Positions 21,817-32,585 of a stretch of DNA of 64,000 nucleotides are shown here, piece by piece. The translations under genes and the position numbers were made by a program. The notes beneath the pieces are model-generated. The model did no database searches and had not been told where the DNA came from. It was given only the letters and a program-made list of their open reading frames with translations. The DNA lies in the NCBI GenBank assembly GCA_020747015.1, contig JAGTJM010000017.1, positions 310,001 through 374,000 of the forward strand. The letters are read 5' to 3'. How positions within the stretch are numbered: position 1 is the stretch's first letter; every line of letters starts with the position of its first letter. This DNA comes from Pyrenochaeta sp. MPI-SDFR-AT-0127 (lineage: Eukaryota; Ascomycota; Dothideomycetes; Pleosporales; Cucurbitariaceae).

Positions 21817-24569
21817 ATGGCGCCCCCCAAGGACACCATGTTCCGCTCGGCGGACATGTCCTTGACCCAGCTCTACATAGCTAACGAGATTGGCCGCGAG
21901 GTCGTCTCTGCGCTTGGAGAGCTCGGTGTCATGGATTTCCGAGATGTAAGTATCTATGAAGTGTCATGTGGCTTATTTCAAAGCTTCGTGGATACGATTT
22001 GATGGAATTGGAACTGACGAGGCGACTTTGCTAGCTCAACTCGGAGACGACCGCTTTCCAGCGCACTTTCACGCAAGAGATCCGCCGCCTCGACAATGTG
22101 GAAAGACAGCTTCGTATGGCAGACCTGGAAAACGAAACGGTGCAGGACTAATACGGTACAGGATATTTCCGCGCCCAGATGGAGAAGTCGAGCATCACGA
22201 TGCGATCAATCTACGATTTCAACAACCCGTTCACATCGCCCTCCGCTTCGGAGATCGATGAACTTTCGGACAAGAGCCAAAGCCTAGAGCAGAGAATCTC
22301 CTCGTTGAATGAGAGCTATGAGACGTTGAAGAAGCGCGAGGTTGAGCTTACAGAGTGGCGATGGGTGCTTAGAGAGGCTGGCGGCTTCTTCGACAGGGCT
22401 CGCGGCCAGACCGATGAGATCAGACATTCCATGGACGACGACGACGCGCCGCTGCTTCAAGACGTGGAACAGAATGGTCAAGGCGAGTCGGGCGCTGAGC
22501 GCTCGTTCACCGTCATGAACATCGGTTTCGTCGCTGGTGTTATTCCCCGCGAGCGTATTGCCGCTTTTGAGCGGATCCTATGGCGTACTCTTCGTGGCAA
22601 TTTGTACATGAATCAGTCTGAGATTCCAGAGCCAATCATCAACCCCGAGACCAACGAAGAGACCAGCAAAAACGTCTTCATCATCTTCGCTCATGGCAAG
22701 GAGATCATCGCCAAGATCCGAAAGATCTCTGAGTCGCTTGGTGCCGATCTGTACAGTGTGGACGAGAACAGCGAGCTGCGCCGCGACCAGATCCGCGAGG
22801 TCAACACCCGCCTAAGCGACTTAGCCAGCGTGCTTAAGAACACCAAGTCTACGCTCGACGCCGAACTGACTGCTATTAGCCGTAATCTTGCAGCATGGAT
22901 GGTGATTATCAAGAAGGAGAAGGCTACCTATGAGACTTTGAATAAGTTCTCATATGATCACCAGCGCAAGACCCTTATTGCCGAAGCCTGGGCTCCCACC
23001 CAATCGCTTGGTTTGATCAAGTCAACCCTTTCAGACGTCAACGAACGTGCTGGTCTCTCTGTACCTACAATCGTCAACCAGATCAAGACTACTAAGACCC
23101 CACCAACATTCTTTAAAACCAACAGGTTTACTGTTGGCTTCCAGACGATCATCGACGCATACGGAACGATCAAATACCGCGAAGTCAACCCGGCCTTGCC
23201 TTCGATCGTAACATTTCCGTTCATGTTTGCGGTCATGTTTGGTGATGCCGGACACGGTGTTATTCTTCTCCTCGCGGCCTGTGCTATGATCTACTACGAG
23301 AAACGCCTTTTGCGTAGCAAGCTTGACGAGCTTTTCTCCATGATGTTCTACGGCCGATATATTGTTTTGATGATGGGCATTTTCTCCATCTACACCGGTC
23401 TACTCTACTGCGACGCATTCTCTCTCGGTTTACCCTGGTTCAAGTCGATGTGGGTATGGGATAACGATGGCAAGGGTCCTACAGCTTCACGTGTGGAGGG
23501 ATACACATATCCATTCGGTCTGGATTACCGTTGGCACGATACCGAGAACGACCTCCTGTTCTCCAACAGTTACAAGATGAAGCTCAGTATCCTACTTGGT
23601 TGGACGCATATGACTTACTCACTCATGTGGTCGCTTGTCAATGCGCGGTACTTCAAGTCAAAGATTGACATCTGGGGCAACTTCGTTCCTGGCATGATAT
23701 TCTTCCAGTCCATCTTTGGATATCTGGCCTTTACCATTGTCTACAAGTGGTGCATTGACTGGCAAGCAATCGGCGAGAACCCACCCAGTCTGCTCAACAT
23801 GTTGATCTACATGTTCTTGCAGCCTGGAAGGCTCGAAGGTGGTGTTAAGCCATTGTACCCTGGCCAGGCTGGAGTCCAGGTTGTCCTTGTCCTGGTGGCT
23901 CTAGCATGTGTGCCTGTCCTCCTCTTCTTGAAGCCATTCTGGCTTCGCTACGAGCACAATAAGGCTCGTGCGCTAGGATACCGCGGTATTGGCGAGAGCA
24001 CGCGAGTTAGTGCGCTTGATGATGACGATGATGAGGAAGGTCACCCGATGAACGGCGGACGTGAGAGCTTTGGGGACGACGAAGATGGTATTGCCATGAT
24101 CACACAAGACATTGGCCATGGTGACGAGCATGGAGAGTTTGAGTTCAGTGAGGTTTTGATCCACCAGGTCATTCATACTATTGGTAAGATTATTCACACT
24201 ACCCTGTCGTTATCCATGCTAACGTGAACAGAATTCTGTCTCAACTGCGTATCTCACACAGCGTCCTACCTCCGTCTGTGGGCCCTCTCTCTTGCGCATC
24301 AACGTCTATCGATTGTGCTCTGGGAAATGACGATGAAGAATGCATTTGAAATGACCGGTATCACTGGGTCCATTGCCATGGTGGTCGTATTCTACTTCTG
24401 GTTCTCGCTCACAGTCGCTGTGCTCTGTGTCATGGAAGGCACGAGTGCTATGTTGCATTCGCTGCGTTTGCACTGGGTCGAAGCGATGAGTAAGCATTTC
24501 ATCGGTGATGGTGTGCCGTTTGAGCCGTTTAGTTTCAAGGTCCTGCTGGAGGAGGAACCGGTGGAGTAA
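21817..24569 (+). CDS. vph1: V-type proton ATPase subunit a (Vo)
   Basis: Exons 21817-21945, 22035-22113, 22162-24183 and 24232-24569 encode 855 residues, typical for subunit a. It forms the two half-channels for protons beside the c-ring of the vacuolar/endomembrane ATPase. The N-terminal cytosolic half starts MFRSADMSLTQLYIANEIG and includes the joined RRLDNVERQLRYFRAQMEK. The membrane half begins with TFPFMFAVMFGDAGHGV. The last intron splits the conserved VIHTIEFCLNCVSHTASYLR; R758 there corresponds to the essential yeast Vph1 Arg735 and H752 to His729. An acidic, Asp-rich loop (about 670-710) precedes it. Only one subunit-a gene is in view, so vacuolar versus Golgi isoform is not decided. 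Confidence 0.96.
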
Positions 24570-26122
24570 TGTGGCAGTTTTCCTTTGTTTTTGTAGGATT
24601 ATGTTAGATTCGCCAGTCGCTCGAGAGGTCTTGAGAGACAGGTGGGTCTGTATATAGAAATGTACAATGTACTGCGTATGAACCTTTGCAATGGTCGCTT
24701 TGAGCGGCTCTATGAATGTGGTAGTACTTTTGCGATATTTTTTCGTCGTGCCAATTGGAGCGGGCGAAGTCGGATTGGGGACAAAACCCCCAAGCATTAC
24801 CATGAGAGCCTAGAATGTTAGCTCAGCAGAGTGGATACAATGTGAACAGTGCTTTCGATGGCACGTCCCTGGCCTTCCCGAAATGCACGAATGCTTCGGG
24901 AACAGGTACCGGGTCATACATGTCTTTCAAGTTCTAGCAATCGCTTGCATATAGTTCAATCATTTCCATGCGACCGCCTGAAGAAGTACGCTTCAATGTG
25001 AAGATGTTCTTGCCCTATATGAGCCTTGACTTGAACTGGATCACACATGGAAACTCGAAAGAAAAGACTGCAGTTCGGAACGACGTTACGACAAGCCTCG
25101 CCCAGAGCGACGCGACACAAATCAGACGCGCGGAGAGTTAGGGAAAAATTGTGATAGGGCTGCCATTTTTTTTTGAGGCATTATTTCCTCCTTCCAGGGC
25201 GACTGGGCCGCGGACGCGGGCTGATGCCTGAGATGGTGCACGGTAGCACAATAGACAGCTTGCGACATTGGACAGTCTGAATGCGATGCGCAGGGAGCGG
25301 CGTGCGCCTAGATGGTGATGACATTTGAGGCGGCATCCATGTTATTTTGCGGCGCTGAGGCGTAAGCTGACAGGGGCGTGCATCTGTGCTTGCTCTGTGG
25401 AGAGAGAGAGATGCATGAGGGCTATTCAAGACGCCATTCCAGCAACGACCTTTTCAGCTCTCTGAGATGTCACATACAAAAGCATACATGATGTACATTA
25501 GCGTCATCCTGGGACGGTCCATACACCGACTCTGTATCTCCAAGCCCCGCCCCATGTCACTTCTCACCATTGGGATTTGCCCCGCAGATGTCAAAGTCGG
25601 GCGGTGTGAAAGACTATTGTGTACGAGGGGGGAAGGATTTTGCCTCGAGACAGGGCGCTGGGCTCCTTGAGGCAATTGATTGGGCGTCTGTGCCAATCGC
25701 CAGGGTAAGTGTGTCGGATAGTCCGCAGTGGCTGAGGGAGTTTGCTGGCGGTGGAGGCCTATGCAGGTGTAGGACTAGAAGAGATGGAGGGGGCTTGACA
25801 AGGTAGCTTTCCACCCTGCAGGACTGCGTGCGTCGTGTAGTGGGTTTGGATGCAACCCAGCGAACGAGCTGTGGGTTCCCATTATAAAGGCCCGATGCAC
25901 CACCGTCCCAACTGGACTGGAGGGCTTGAGTCTTTTCCAACCTCTTGCCGTCTACTTGTCTTTGCTTTGCTTGACAGAGTTGGGGAATCCACTTCACTTG
26001 CTTGAAGCTCCCAAAGTCCGTTACTCAAGGATCCATCCGAATCCTTCCTTTGCTTGTCCCCACCTTTCCTTATCCCCCCTCCATTGGGCTAGCAAAAAGC
26101 TTGATCGAAACCTCACATCGCC
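24570..26122. other. Intergenic region between V-ATPase and aminotransferase genes
   Basis: About 1.55 kb with a nine-base T run near 25170 and small random frames on both strands (for example minus 25181-25429 and 25614-25997). I see no domain or splice-supported gene. The right end holds the aminotransferase promoter and 5' UTR, which is C/T-rich before the ATG. Confidence 0.5.
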
Positions 26123-27997
26123 ATGTCTTTTTCGGCAGACAAGGTCAATATCCTCAAGGGAGCCTTCTCCCAGAGGCGCTTTTCAAGCTCAAAGGACCCA
26201 ACCGAGAGCGGTAGGTTTGCCTTTGCTTTTTCTCTGAAGCGGGGTGCTACGTCATGTTGCAGAGAGCTCCCAATCGAAGCATGTTGAAGTTTGAACTCCC
26301 AAAGAGAGCTTCTGAGGCATCTAGTTTAAGACTTCCATATGTTTTCGAGCTACTGGAGCTCCCGTGGCATTCAAATCTCACATTCTTTACTTTTCTTACT
26401 CCGGCCCACCGCACTCCATTCCTCAACCTTCAACGACTAGCAGCCCCTCATTGCACAGGAAACCCCCAATCCTCATGAGCAATCGTCAAAATCACGCACG
26501 CAATAACAGCCACTAATCACCAAATAGAACTCGGCTCGTCCATCCACCGTCAATTCCGTCAGTCACACGAAGGCCACAAGCCCCACGCCGGTCTTGACGC
26601 CACGCGTGCCTCCACAGGTGTCGTCTGGACATCAGAACAGGCCTACAAGCACGGATTCCTCGAGAACCCCGAAGAATGGGCAAACTTGGGACAGGGCGCC
26701 CCTGAGGTCGACGATAGCATCAAGGGCTGCTTCGAGAGACCCAAAGAGGTCGATATCAGTGCCCATGGCAGAGAATATGGTCCCACTGCTGGTATCAGGC
26801 CGCTGAGAGAGGCAGTTGCGACACTGTACAATGAGCATCACCGCAAGTGGCGAAAGAGCCAGTATACCTGGGAGAATGTGTGCATTGTGCCTGGTGGACG
26901 CGCGGGTTTGATCCGTATCGCTGCCGTCTTGGGCAACTGCTATCTTGGATTCTTCATTCCTGGTAAGTTTTCTCGCAAAATACTCTGGATCAAGAGCTAA
27001 ATGGGTGAAGATTACACTGCATACAACGAGATGTTGTCGCTTTTCCGAAACATCGCAGCAATCCCCGTCCCTCTCGGCGAGGCAGACCAATACCACATGT
27101 CTCCTGACAAGATCGCAGAGGAAATCGCTCGCGGTACTTCTGTCATTCTCACATCGAACCCTCGTAACCCTACTGGTCAAATGGTGACCAATCCTGAACT
27201 CGCTCAGATCCAGAATATCTGCCGTGACCGCGCGACTCTTATCATGGACGAGTTTTATTGCGGTTACAACTACACCACCAACTGTGACGGAACAGTTATC
27301 TCCGCAGCTGACAACGTTGAAGATGTCGATGAGGATGACGTGCTGATCATTGATGGACTGACCAAGCGTTTCCGTCTCCCTGGATGGCGTGTGGCGTGGG
27401 TCATTGGACCCAAGGAATTCATCCAAGCAATCGGCTCCTGCGGCTCCTACCTCGACGGCGGCTGCAACGTTCCCTTCCAGGAAGCGGCTGTAGAGATGCT
27501 CTCTCCACCACGTGTGCGCAATGAAATGCGTGCCCTGCAGATGCACTTCCGCACCAAGCGTGATTTTGTCATTGGTCGCTTGCAAGAAATCGGCTTCAAG
27601 TTCCCGTACATGCCCAACTCGACCTTCTATCTCTGGCTCGATCTCTCCGGCCTGCCCGAGGGCATCAACGACGGACTCAACTTCTTCCAGGCGTGTCTGG
27701 AGGAGAAGGTGATTGTCGTGCCAGGCATCTTCTTCGACCTGAACCCCAGCAGGCGTAGGGACCTGTTTGACTCTCCTTGCCATCACTTTGTCCGCCTGAG
27801 TTATGGACCGAGAATGGACGTCCTCGAGAAAGGCCTGAATTCGATTGAGAACATTGTCAAGAAGTAAGTTTTTCTGCACATCATGAGCTTAGCACTTGTT
27901 GTGAGTTTGGAGCTGACAGTTGATTAGATACCGAGAGAATCCGCTCAAGCATCGCCAGATGCAGGTCAGGCCTCGTGGCACCGGCGCTCCCAATTAA
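26123..27997 (+). CDS. PLP-dependent class I/II aminotransferase
   Basis: Exons 26123-26210, 26528-26962, 27011-27863 and 27928-27997 give 481 residues. Fold-type I signatures are clear: SNPRNPTGQ at 223-231 (N227 aligned with the cofactor-contacting Asn), LIMDEFYCGY with D254 that pairs with the pyridine nitrogen, and the internal-aldimine lysine K293 in DGLTKRFRLPGWRVAW. An Arg in HHFVRLSYG near the C-terminus is the usual substrate-carboxylate binder. The substrate cannot be named; annotated relatives span aspartate, alanine, aromatic and ACC-synthase-like enzymes. The N-terminus (FSADKVNILKGAFSQRRFSSSK) is basic and could be a weak mitochondrial signal. The first intron is 317 nt, far longer than others in the window. 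The last exon (YRENPLKHRQMQVRPRG) is short and basic. Confidence 0.93.
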
Positions 27998-28366
27998 GAG
28001 CGGATATATGCACTTCTGACCTGACTTTCCCTTTCATGGATGAACAGCCGGAATAGTGTAGGTGTGTGTAGCAATTGATCTTGCTTTGCGAGTAGTGGAT
28101 CGGAATAGGACCAAACTAGCTGGAATGGGGTGGTTTATAGGTTGAGATATCCAAAATTCATCTTTTTCTCTTTCCATACAAGACGCAGCCCTTTGCCCTT
28201 GTGAGTACTAAACAGTCCACACTGCATGCTGATGTTCTCTCACATAGTCGCAACAAGGAATCATGTCACTAAAAAGTCATACTAATTCGCAGTCGCGCTT
28301 AAGAAAGTAAAAGAGGAGGGGTATCTCTTATGCAACTAACAAATATGAATATGCTGAAGTAGCAAC
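27998..28366. other. Convergent intergenic region, no gene seen
   Basis: About 370 bases between the 3' ends of the aminotransferase and EngB genes, presumably both 3' UTRs. Confidence 0.5.
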
Positions 28367-29776
28367 TCAGCGTGATCCAGACCATGACAACTTCGAAGGC
28401 TTCTTGAACCCTGCATCCAGTCCCGCAGCCTTCAAAATCGCATATCGAACATGGTCAACCCCCAACCTCTTCCCGTTAACCAGCGTCTCTGCACTGCAAG
28501 CCAGAATCTCACCAAGCGCGCCGCCACCTACAGGGGGCTGGATTTCATTCTTGAGCTTCTCCATTTCCTTCCGTAGCCCTTCCAGCGTACCCTTCGACTG
28601 TAATTTTGATAGGGATTTCCCATCGTGACGCTTAACTTCCTTGGCTCCGGGGATGTACAACTTATCTAGCTTCGATAAGATGATTTGATGCGACACGCCC
28701 GCTAGCCGCAGACTGGCGAGGAGTGACCTGTCTTTATCCTTGATGCCGTGCTGCGCGTCAAGCAGGACAAAGACTCGACGTAGTTGTTTTCGAGATTGAA
28801 TGTACTTCATAATCTCCACGCCCCATGATGCGAGTGAACCCTCACCATAGCCGGGCATATCGACGATTGTTAATCCGCCCAGCCCCACAATCTTGTCGTT
28901 GCCGCTAGGCTGTTTCTTAATCGTGACGCCGTTGCCCGGCCCCATCCCATAAAGATTCATAGTCTTTGTGAACCCGGGCGTAGAACTCGTTCTCGCTAGC
29001 AAACTCTTGATATCTGCATTCACAACGGCGTTCAGCAGGCTGCTTTTGCCGACATTACTTCGGCCCACAAACGCAACTTCTGGTACATCGGCTTCGGGAA
29101 AGAGACGGAACTGCGCTACGCTGCGTAGAAGTTTTGCACTCTTGCCGTGATTCGTGAAGAAGTGGTTTGCTTGTGTCTTCTGTGCTATCGTGGGTGGGAT
29201 AGACTCCCAGTACCAGTTGAAATCCTCTAAACTGCCAAAATGTAATTTCGCATGTGTGGTTGGGGATTCGGGTGCGTAGATGGGCGGGATTATGGGCGTT
29301 GGCTTAGGCCGGGATCCTAATGGCGCAGATGGTGGAGAGGGTATTAAATCTCCTTCGTCTTCAGCACGTGCCCTCCTCAGAGGTCGTCTTATGTCCCGAC
29401 CAGCCAGCCTTGGAGCTTCCAGCGGTCTCGGCGAAGACCTGACTATTCCATCTCTGCGCCGTTGCCGTCCTCCTTTAATCAAGCCTGGTGGCCGGTTGGG
29501 AGACAATTTTACTGCTGCATTTTCTCCATTCTCGCTGACATGAAGCGCTGATCGCGAGGCCCATGTCATCTTAAACTTCCCCCGAAAGTCGGTGTTCCAG
29601 TGCTTCTTGATCCGAAGGCTCCCAGCCTGTTCTGACGTACTAGAGAGAGCATTCTGGCTTGTGTCGGTGGATTGAGGGCGTAATTGTGGGCGTGAGAGAA
29701 GTGTTGAGTGTTGGCGAGAGAAATTCTGTATACAGCGCCGGCATATGTAGCGTGGATTGGGCGCTATCGAGGTCAT
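28367..29776 (-). CDS. EngB/YihA-type GTPase, probably mitochondrial ribosome assembly
   Basis: The 469-residue protein starts MTSIAPNPRYICRRCIQNFS, a basic, Ser-rich mitochondrial-type leader, which is why I prefer the ATG at 29776 over the upstream in-frame ATG at 29917. GTPase motifs are present in order: G1 VGRSNVGKSSLLNAV near 235-249, G2 region SSTPGFTKTMNLY, G3 VDMPGYGEG, and G4 ILSKLDKL. EngB proteins in bacteria help assemble the large ribosomal subunit, so a mitochondrial ribosome role is inferred. A ~25-residue Gly/Lys insertion between the G2 and G3 motifs and the ~200-residue basic N-terminal extension are additions to the bacterial form (about 200 residues). No intron is seen. 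It is divergent from fmc1, with 199 bases between starts. Confidence 0.92.
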   Translation of the reverse strand: MTSIAPNPRYICRRCIQNFSRQHSTLLSRPQLRPQSTDTSQNALSSTSEQAGSLRIKKHWNTDFRGKFKMTWASRSALHVSENGENAAVKLSPNRPPGLIKGGRQRRRDGIVRSSPRPLEAPRLAGRDIRRPLRRARAEDEGDLIPSPPSAPLGSRPKPTPIIPPIYAPESPTTHAKLHFGSLEDFNWYWESIPPTIAQKTQANHFFTNHGKSAKLLRSVAQFRLFPEADVPEVAFVGRSNVGKSSLLNAVVNADIKSLLARTSSTPGFTKTMNLYGMGPGNGVTIKKQPSGNDKIVGLGGLTIVDMPGYGEGSLASWGVEIMKYIQSRKQLRRVFVLLDAQHGIKDKDRSLLASLRLAGVSHQIILSKLDKLYIPGAKEVKRHDGKSLSKLQSKGTLEGLRKEMEKLKNEIQPPVGGGALGEILACSAETLVNGKRLGVDHVRYAILKAAGLDAGFKKPSKLSWSGSR

Positions 29777-29975
29777 TGCGGTCTGACGGAGAAAAGTAAG
29801 AGAAACAACGACCGAGACGTGGGTAAGTTCACGCATGGTCAAAGCTTCTGTGGCTTTTCGCCGCATCACCTCCGCGGTGAACTGGTCCATCCACCACTCT
29901 TGGAACGCCTCCCACACAATCTTTCAATTCCTTCCAGCCCCAAAAGGTGTAGCGAATTGATAAACATCATCACAA
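29777..29975. promoter_or_regulatory. Bidirectional promoter between engB-like and fmc1 genes
   Basis: Only 199 bases separate the start codons of two divergent genes for mitochondrial proteins, so both core promoters must fit here or overlap the 5' coding ends. No TATA box is obvious. Shared regulation is inferred from position alone. Confidence 0.6.
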
Positions 29976-30323
29976 ATGGCACAAGCAAGTCCCCAAATCC
30001 GCTCCCTCTACCGCCGCCTGCTTCGCGAACTCCCCTCCACACCGCAAACAACTCGCACACAACACCAAAAGCTCTCTGCCCCATCACACCTTCAGCAGCG
30101 CATACGATCAACAGTATCACAGTCTAGCGGCGCAGCACAAAGTCAATTGCAACAGGCAGAGCAGTTTATTCAATACGTTCAGGCGCAAAGAACATATGCG
30201 ACATTACTAGAGCGGTACAACCCGGGTATGGGTATGAGCGAGGAGGAGAGAGTGAGGCTGAGTGCGAGAAGAGTGGGTATGAATCTGCCGGTTGAGTTCG
30301 GGAAGGATGGGGGAAAGGAGTGA
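29976..30323 (+). CDS. FMC1: Fmc1-like F1-ATPase assembly factor (LYR family)
   Basis: The 115-residue intronless protein begins MAQASPQIRSLYRRLLRELP. The L-Y-R tripeptide at residues 11-13 followed by a basic helix is the mark of Complex1_LYR-like/Fmc1 proteins. The second helix region (QQAEQFIQYVQAQRTYATLL) and the conserved ERYNPGMGMSEEERVRLSAR tail match Fmc1. In yeast Fmc1 assists Atp12 in assembling the F1 head of ATP synthase in the mitochondrial matrix. The length agrees with the family (about 110-155). It runs divergently from the EngB-type mitochondrial GTPase gene. Confidence 0.88.
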   Translation: MAQASPQIRSLYRRLLRELPSTPQTTRTQHQKLSAPSHLQQRIRSTVSQSSGAAQSQLQQAEQFIQYVQAQRTYATLLERYNPGMGMSEEERVRLSARRVGMNLPVEFGKDGGKE

Positions 30324-30827
30324 AGGAATCAATGGAGGAAGAGAGTGCATATTAGAAGCCAACTAGAAAGAGAAGGAGAAAGCTACGAAGAGCTATCTTT
30401 CCGAGCGAAAGTGTTTGGAAACGCAAAAGCTTGGCTCAAGTACCAAGTTGCACACATATTGTACGATCACATGATGATAGTTTTTGGCCTGGATTACACA
30501 CCTTAGAGATAATTTGAATCTATTTCCATGGACAGTCTACTTCTGTCTTCAAACGCCAAAATTTCATCTAAAGCTGATGCCACCAACGAAGGGTATGAAG
30601 CTTTTTTGTTACCTTAACTCCTGTCTACTGTATACATGCACCAATAAGTTTGCTTTTGGCCCCAGAGCCCAGCCATCGCAAGCAGTACTGTGCATCTGAA
30701 GGTTAGCGACGCCGCTACAATCTTCAAGGGCGTGCCAGGGACATCGTCAACCTGGCCGATCTGGGGCTTCAATAATCCATCTCGCCCTAGCCACGTCGTA
30801 CATGGAAGAGCCCAGTTGATTCAGATC
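30324..30827. other. Convergent intergenic region, no gene seen
   Basis: About 500 bases between the 3' ends of fmc1 and the Srp40-type gene. A 71-codon frame at 30484-30699 has no recognisable feature. Confidence 0.5.
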
Positions 30828-32096
30828 TCAATCTTCAAACTTGATGCCTTTGCCGCCTGACGTATCAATCAAACCGCCACGGTAGGAACCGCGCTTCTTC
30901 TTGTTCTTCTCTTTCGTGAAACCTTTGCCCTTCGTTACAATCAAATCGGCGTGAGCACGGTCGGCGTAGTCGTAAGAAACATAAGCATTGCTTGAGAGTT
31001 TTGGATCGACTTTGGTGTCGGCCTTGATGCGCTGGAATCGATTCTCCACATGATTCTTCCTGGCTTTGACAGACGCATCCGCTTCTGGAGAACCAGCGAA
31101 CTTGCGCTTGCTGCCAGTAGCTCGCACAGGTGATGCGGCAGGCAGGGTTGCGGACGAGTCAGTGGAGGAGCCCTTACGCTCAACAGCACTGGATTCCGCC
31201 TCATCATCAGGATCAGAGTCAGAGGAGCTGTCCGAAGAGCTGTCAGACGAGCTAGAGGCGCTTGAGGATGACGGTGGCGCAGCCTTCTTTCCAGATTTCT
31301 TTGCTTTAGATACCTTTGTAGGCTTGTGGTCCGATTCGCTGTCGGAAGAGCTCGAGTCACTGGACGAGTCTGATGAGCTGGAGGCAGACGAGGACGATGC
31401 AGAGGCGGCCTTCTTCTCGACTTCAGAGTCTGAACTGCTGTCGCTTTCAGAGTCACTTGAAGACGAGTCGCTCGATGCGCTAGAGGAGTCGGAGTCTGGA
31501 AGGGGCACATTGGCTGGTTCGTCATCTGAGTCGCTGTCTGAGTCGCTCGATGAAGACGCGGATGACGAAGAGACAGAAGCAGCCTTGGTCTTCTTGGTCT
31601 TTGCCGGGGTAGGTGCGCTTTCCTTCTCAGACTCGGAGTCAGAGTCCGAATCAGAGCTCGAGCTGGAAGAGTCTGAGCTGGAGCTTGAGGAGTCTGAATC
31701 GTCGACCTTTGCAGAAACCGTCTTCGGTGCAATCTTCTTGGTTGGCTTCAGCGTCTCTTTCTCTGACTCGCTGCTAGAGTCGCTGCTGGAATCACTATCG
31801 GAATCGCTGCTCGACGCACTGCTGGAGTCGCTGCTCGATGCGCTCTCGTCATCTACGTCCATGGGCTCCGGTGCATCTTGGGGCTTGCTAGCAGCTCCGC
31901 TATTCTGCCACTGTTCAAACTCCTGGAGCTTTACTGCTGCATCCTTTTCGCCTTGTTGTTCCAAGAAGGACTGTACGAGGTTGAGTGGCACTGGTGTGGT
32001 ACTCGTCGCTTTGGTATTGCGTGCGGTGGATTGCTTGGACGGCTTTTGCTTCTTGTCGCTGCTCGACTTCTTCAGAGATTTCTTGTCGGTCGCCAT
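30828..32096 (-). CDS. SRP40: Srp40/Nopp140-type nucleolar phosphoprotein
   Basis: Uninterrupted 422-residue protein. After a Lys/Ser-rich start, residues about 35-65 (VPLNLVQSFLEQQGEKDAA) resemble the LisH dimerisation motif of Nopp140. The middle (about 80-320) consists of alternating acidic serine runs (SSDSDSDSDS) and Lys/Ala/Pro segments, the expected casein-kinase-2 substrate repeats. The last ~70 residues, with NRFQRIKADTKVDPKLSSN and KKKRGSYRGGLIDTSGGKG, are the conserved SRP40 C-terminal domain (PF05022). Family members chaperone box C/D and H/ACA snoRNPs between nucleolus and Cajal-like bodies. The serine-codon repeats generate long antisense shadow frames on the plus strand. It is divergent from sec3. 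Confidence 0.93.
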   Translation of the reverse strand: MATDKKSLKKSSSDKKQKPSKQSTARNTKATSTTPVPLNLVQSFLEQQGEKDAAVKLQEFEQWQNSGAASKPQDAPEPMDVDDESASSSDSSSASSSDSDSDSSSDSSSESEKETLKPTKKIAPKTVSAKVDDSDSSSSSSDSSSSSSDSDSDSESEKESAPTPAKTKKTKAASVSSSSASSSSDSDSDSDDEPANVPLPDSDSSSASSDSSSSDSESDSSSDSEVEKKAASASSSSASSSSDSSSDSSSSDSESDHKPTKVSKAKKSGKKAAPPSSSSASSSSDSSSDSSSDSDPDDEAESSAVERKGSSTDSSATLPAASPVRATGSKRKFAGSPEADASVKARKNHVENRFQRIKADTKVDPKLSSNAYVSYDYADRAHADLIVTKGKGFTKEKNKKKRGSYRGGLIDTSGGKGIKFED

Positions 32097-32585
32097 GGCT
32101 CGCGATTGGGCTCGTGAGCAGTCTGATCGAGGGTTAATCGGGGTGGTGGAAGGTGAAGGGCAGTTTTTGCAAGGGCACGAAAAAAAGTTATGGCGGGCGG
32201 GAAATGTCGACGCCTCGCGGCGCTAAGCCCCAAGCGTGATCCCTGCCTGCCGTCTCATATGGAGTACGAAGCCAGACCTCACTCTCCGCCGTGCAGTAAG
32301 ACATTGCCCTCTTTCACTCGCCATAGCCGTCATTCCACCTGTTGCGCGCCAGGACACGACCCCTCTTAGCACCGCCTGGCCTCCCTGCCCACAATCGCTG
32401 CCCGGATGCAGCTTCGCCCGTTGACGTCCTCTCCACTCCACATTACGCGACTCAAGCCCCCTCTCGTCTTGGATGGCAGCATCGATAGGAACCTTTACTA
32501 GCGCCGAGCGGCAGTAGACTGGGGCATTTCTCTGCTCTGACCCGTCTCTAGGAGGTCTCAGCGCTGGTGTCTGTCGGTGGCTAAA
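32097..32585. promoter_or_regulatory. Divergent promoter region of SRP40-type gene and sec3
   Basis: About 490 bases between two divergent starts, C-rich on the sec3 side. No clear TATA box or gene. Confidence 0.5.

Noticed and set aside
26632..27879. 415-codon minus-strand frame opposite the aminotransferase
   Set aside because: It lies wholly antisense to exons with clear aminotransferase motifs. Its openness follows from codon bias on the other strand, and it crosses two introns of the real gene.
31066..32226. 386-codon plus-strand frame rich in Glu/Ser/Leu
   Set aside because: It is a mirror of the serine/aspartate codon repeats of the SRP40-type gene, with no independent domain.
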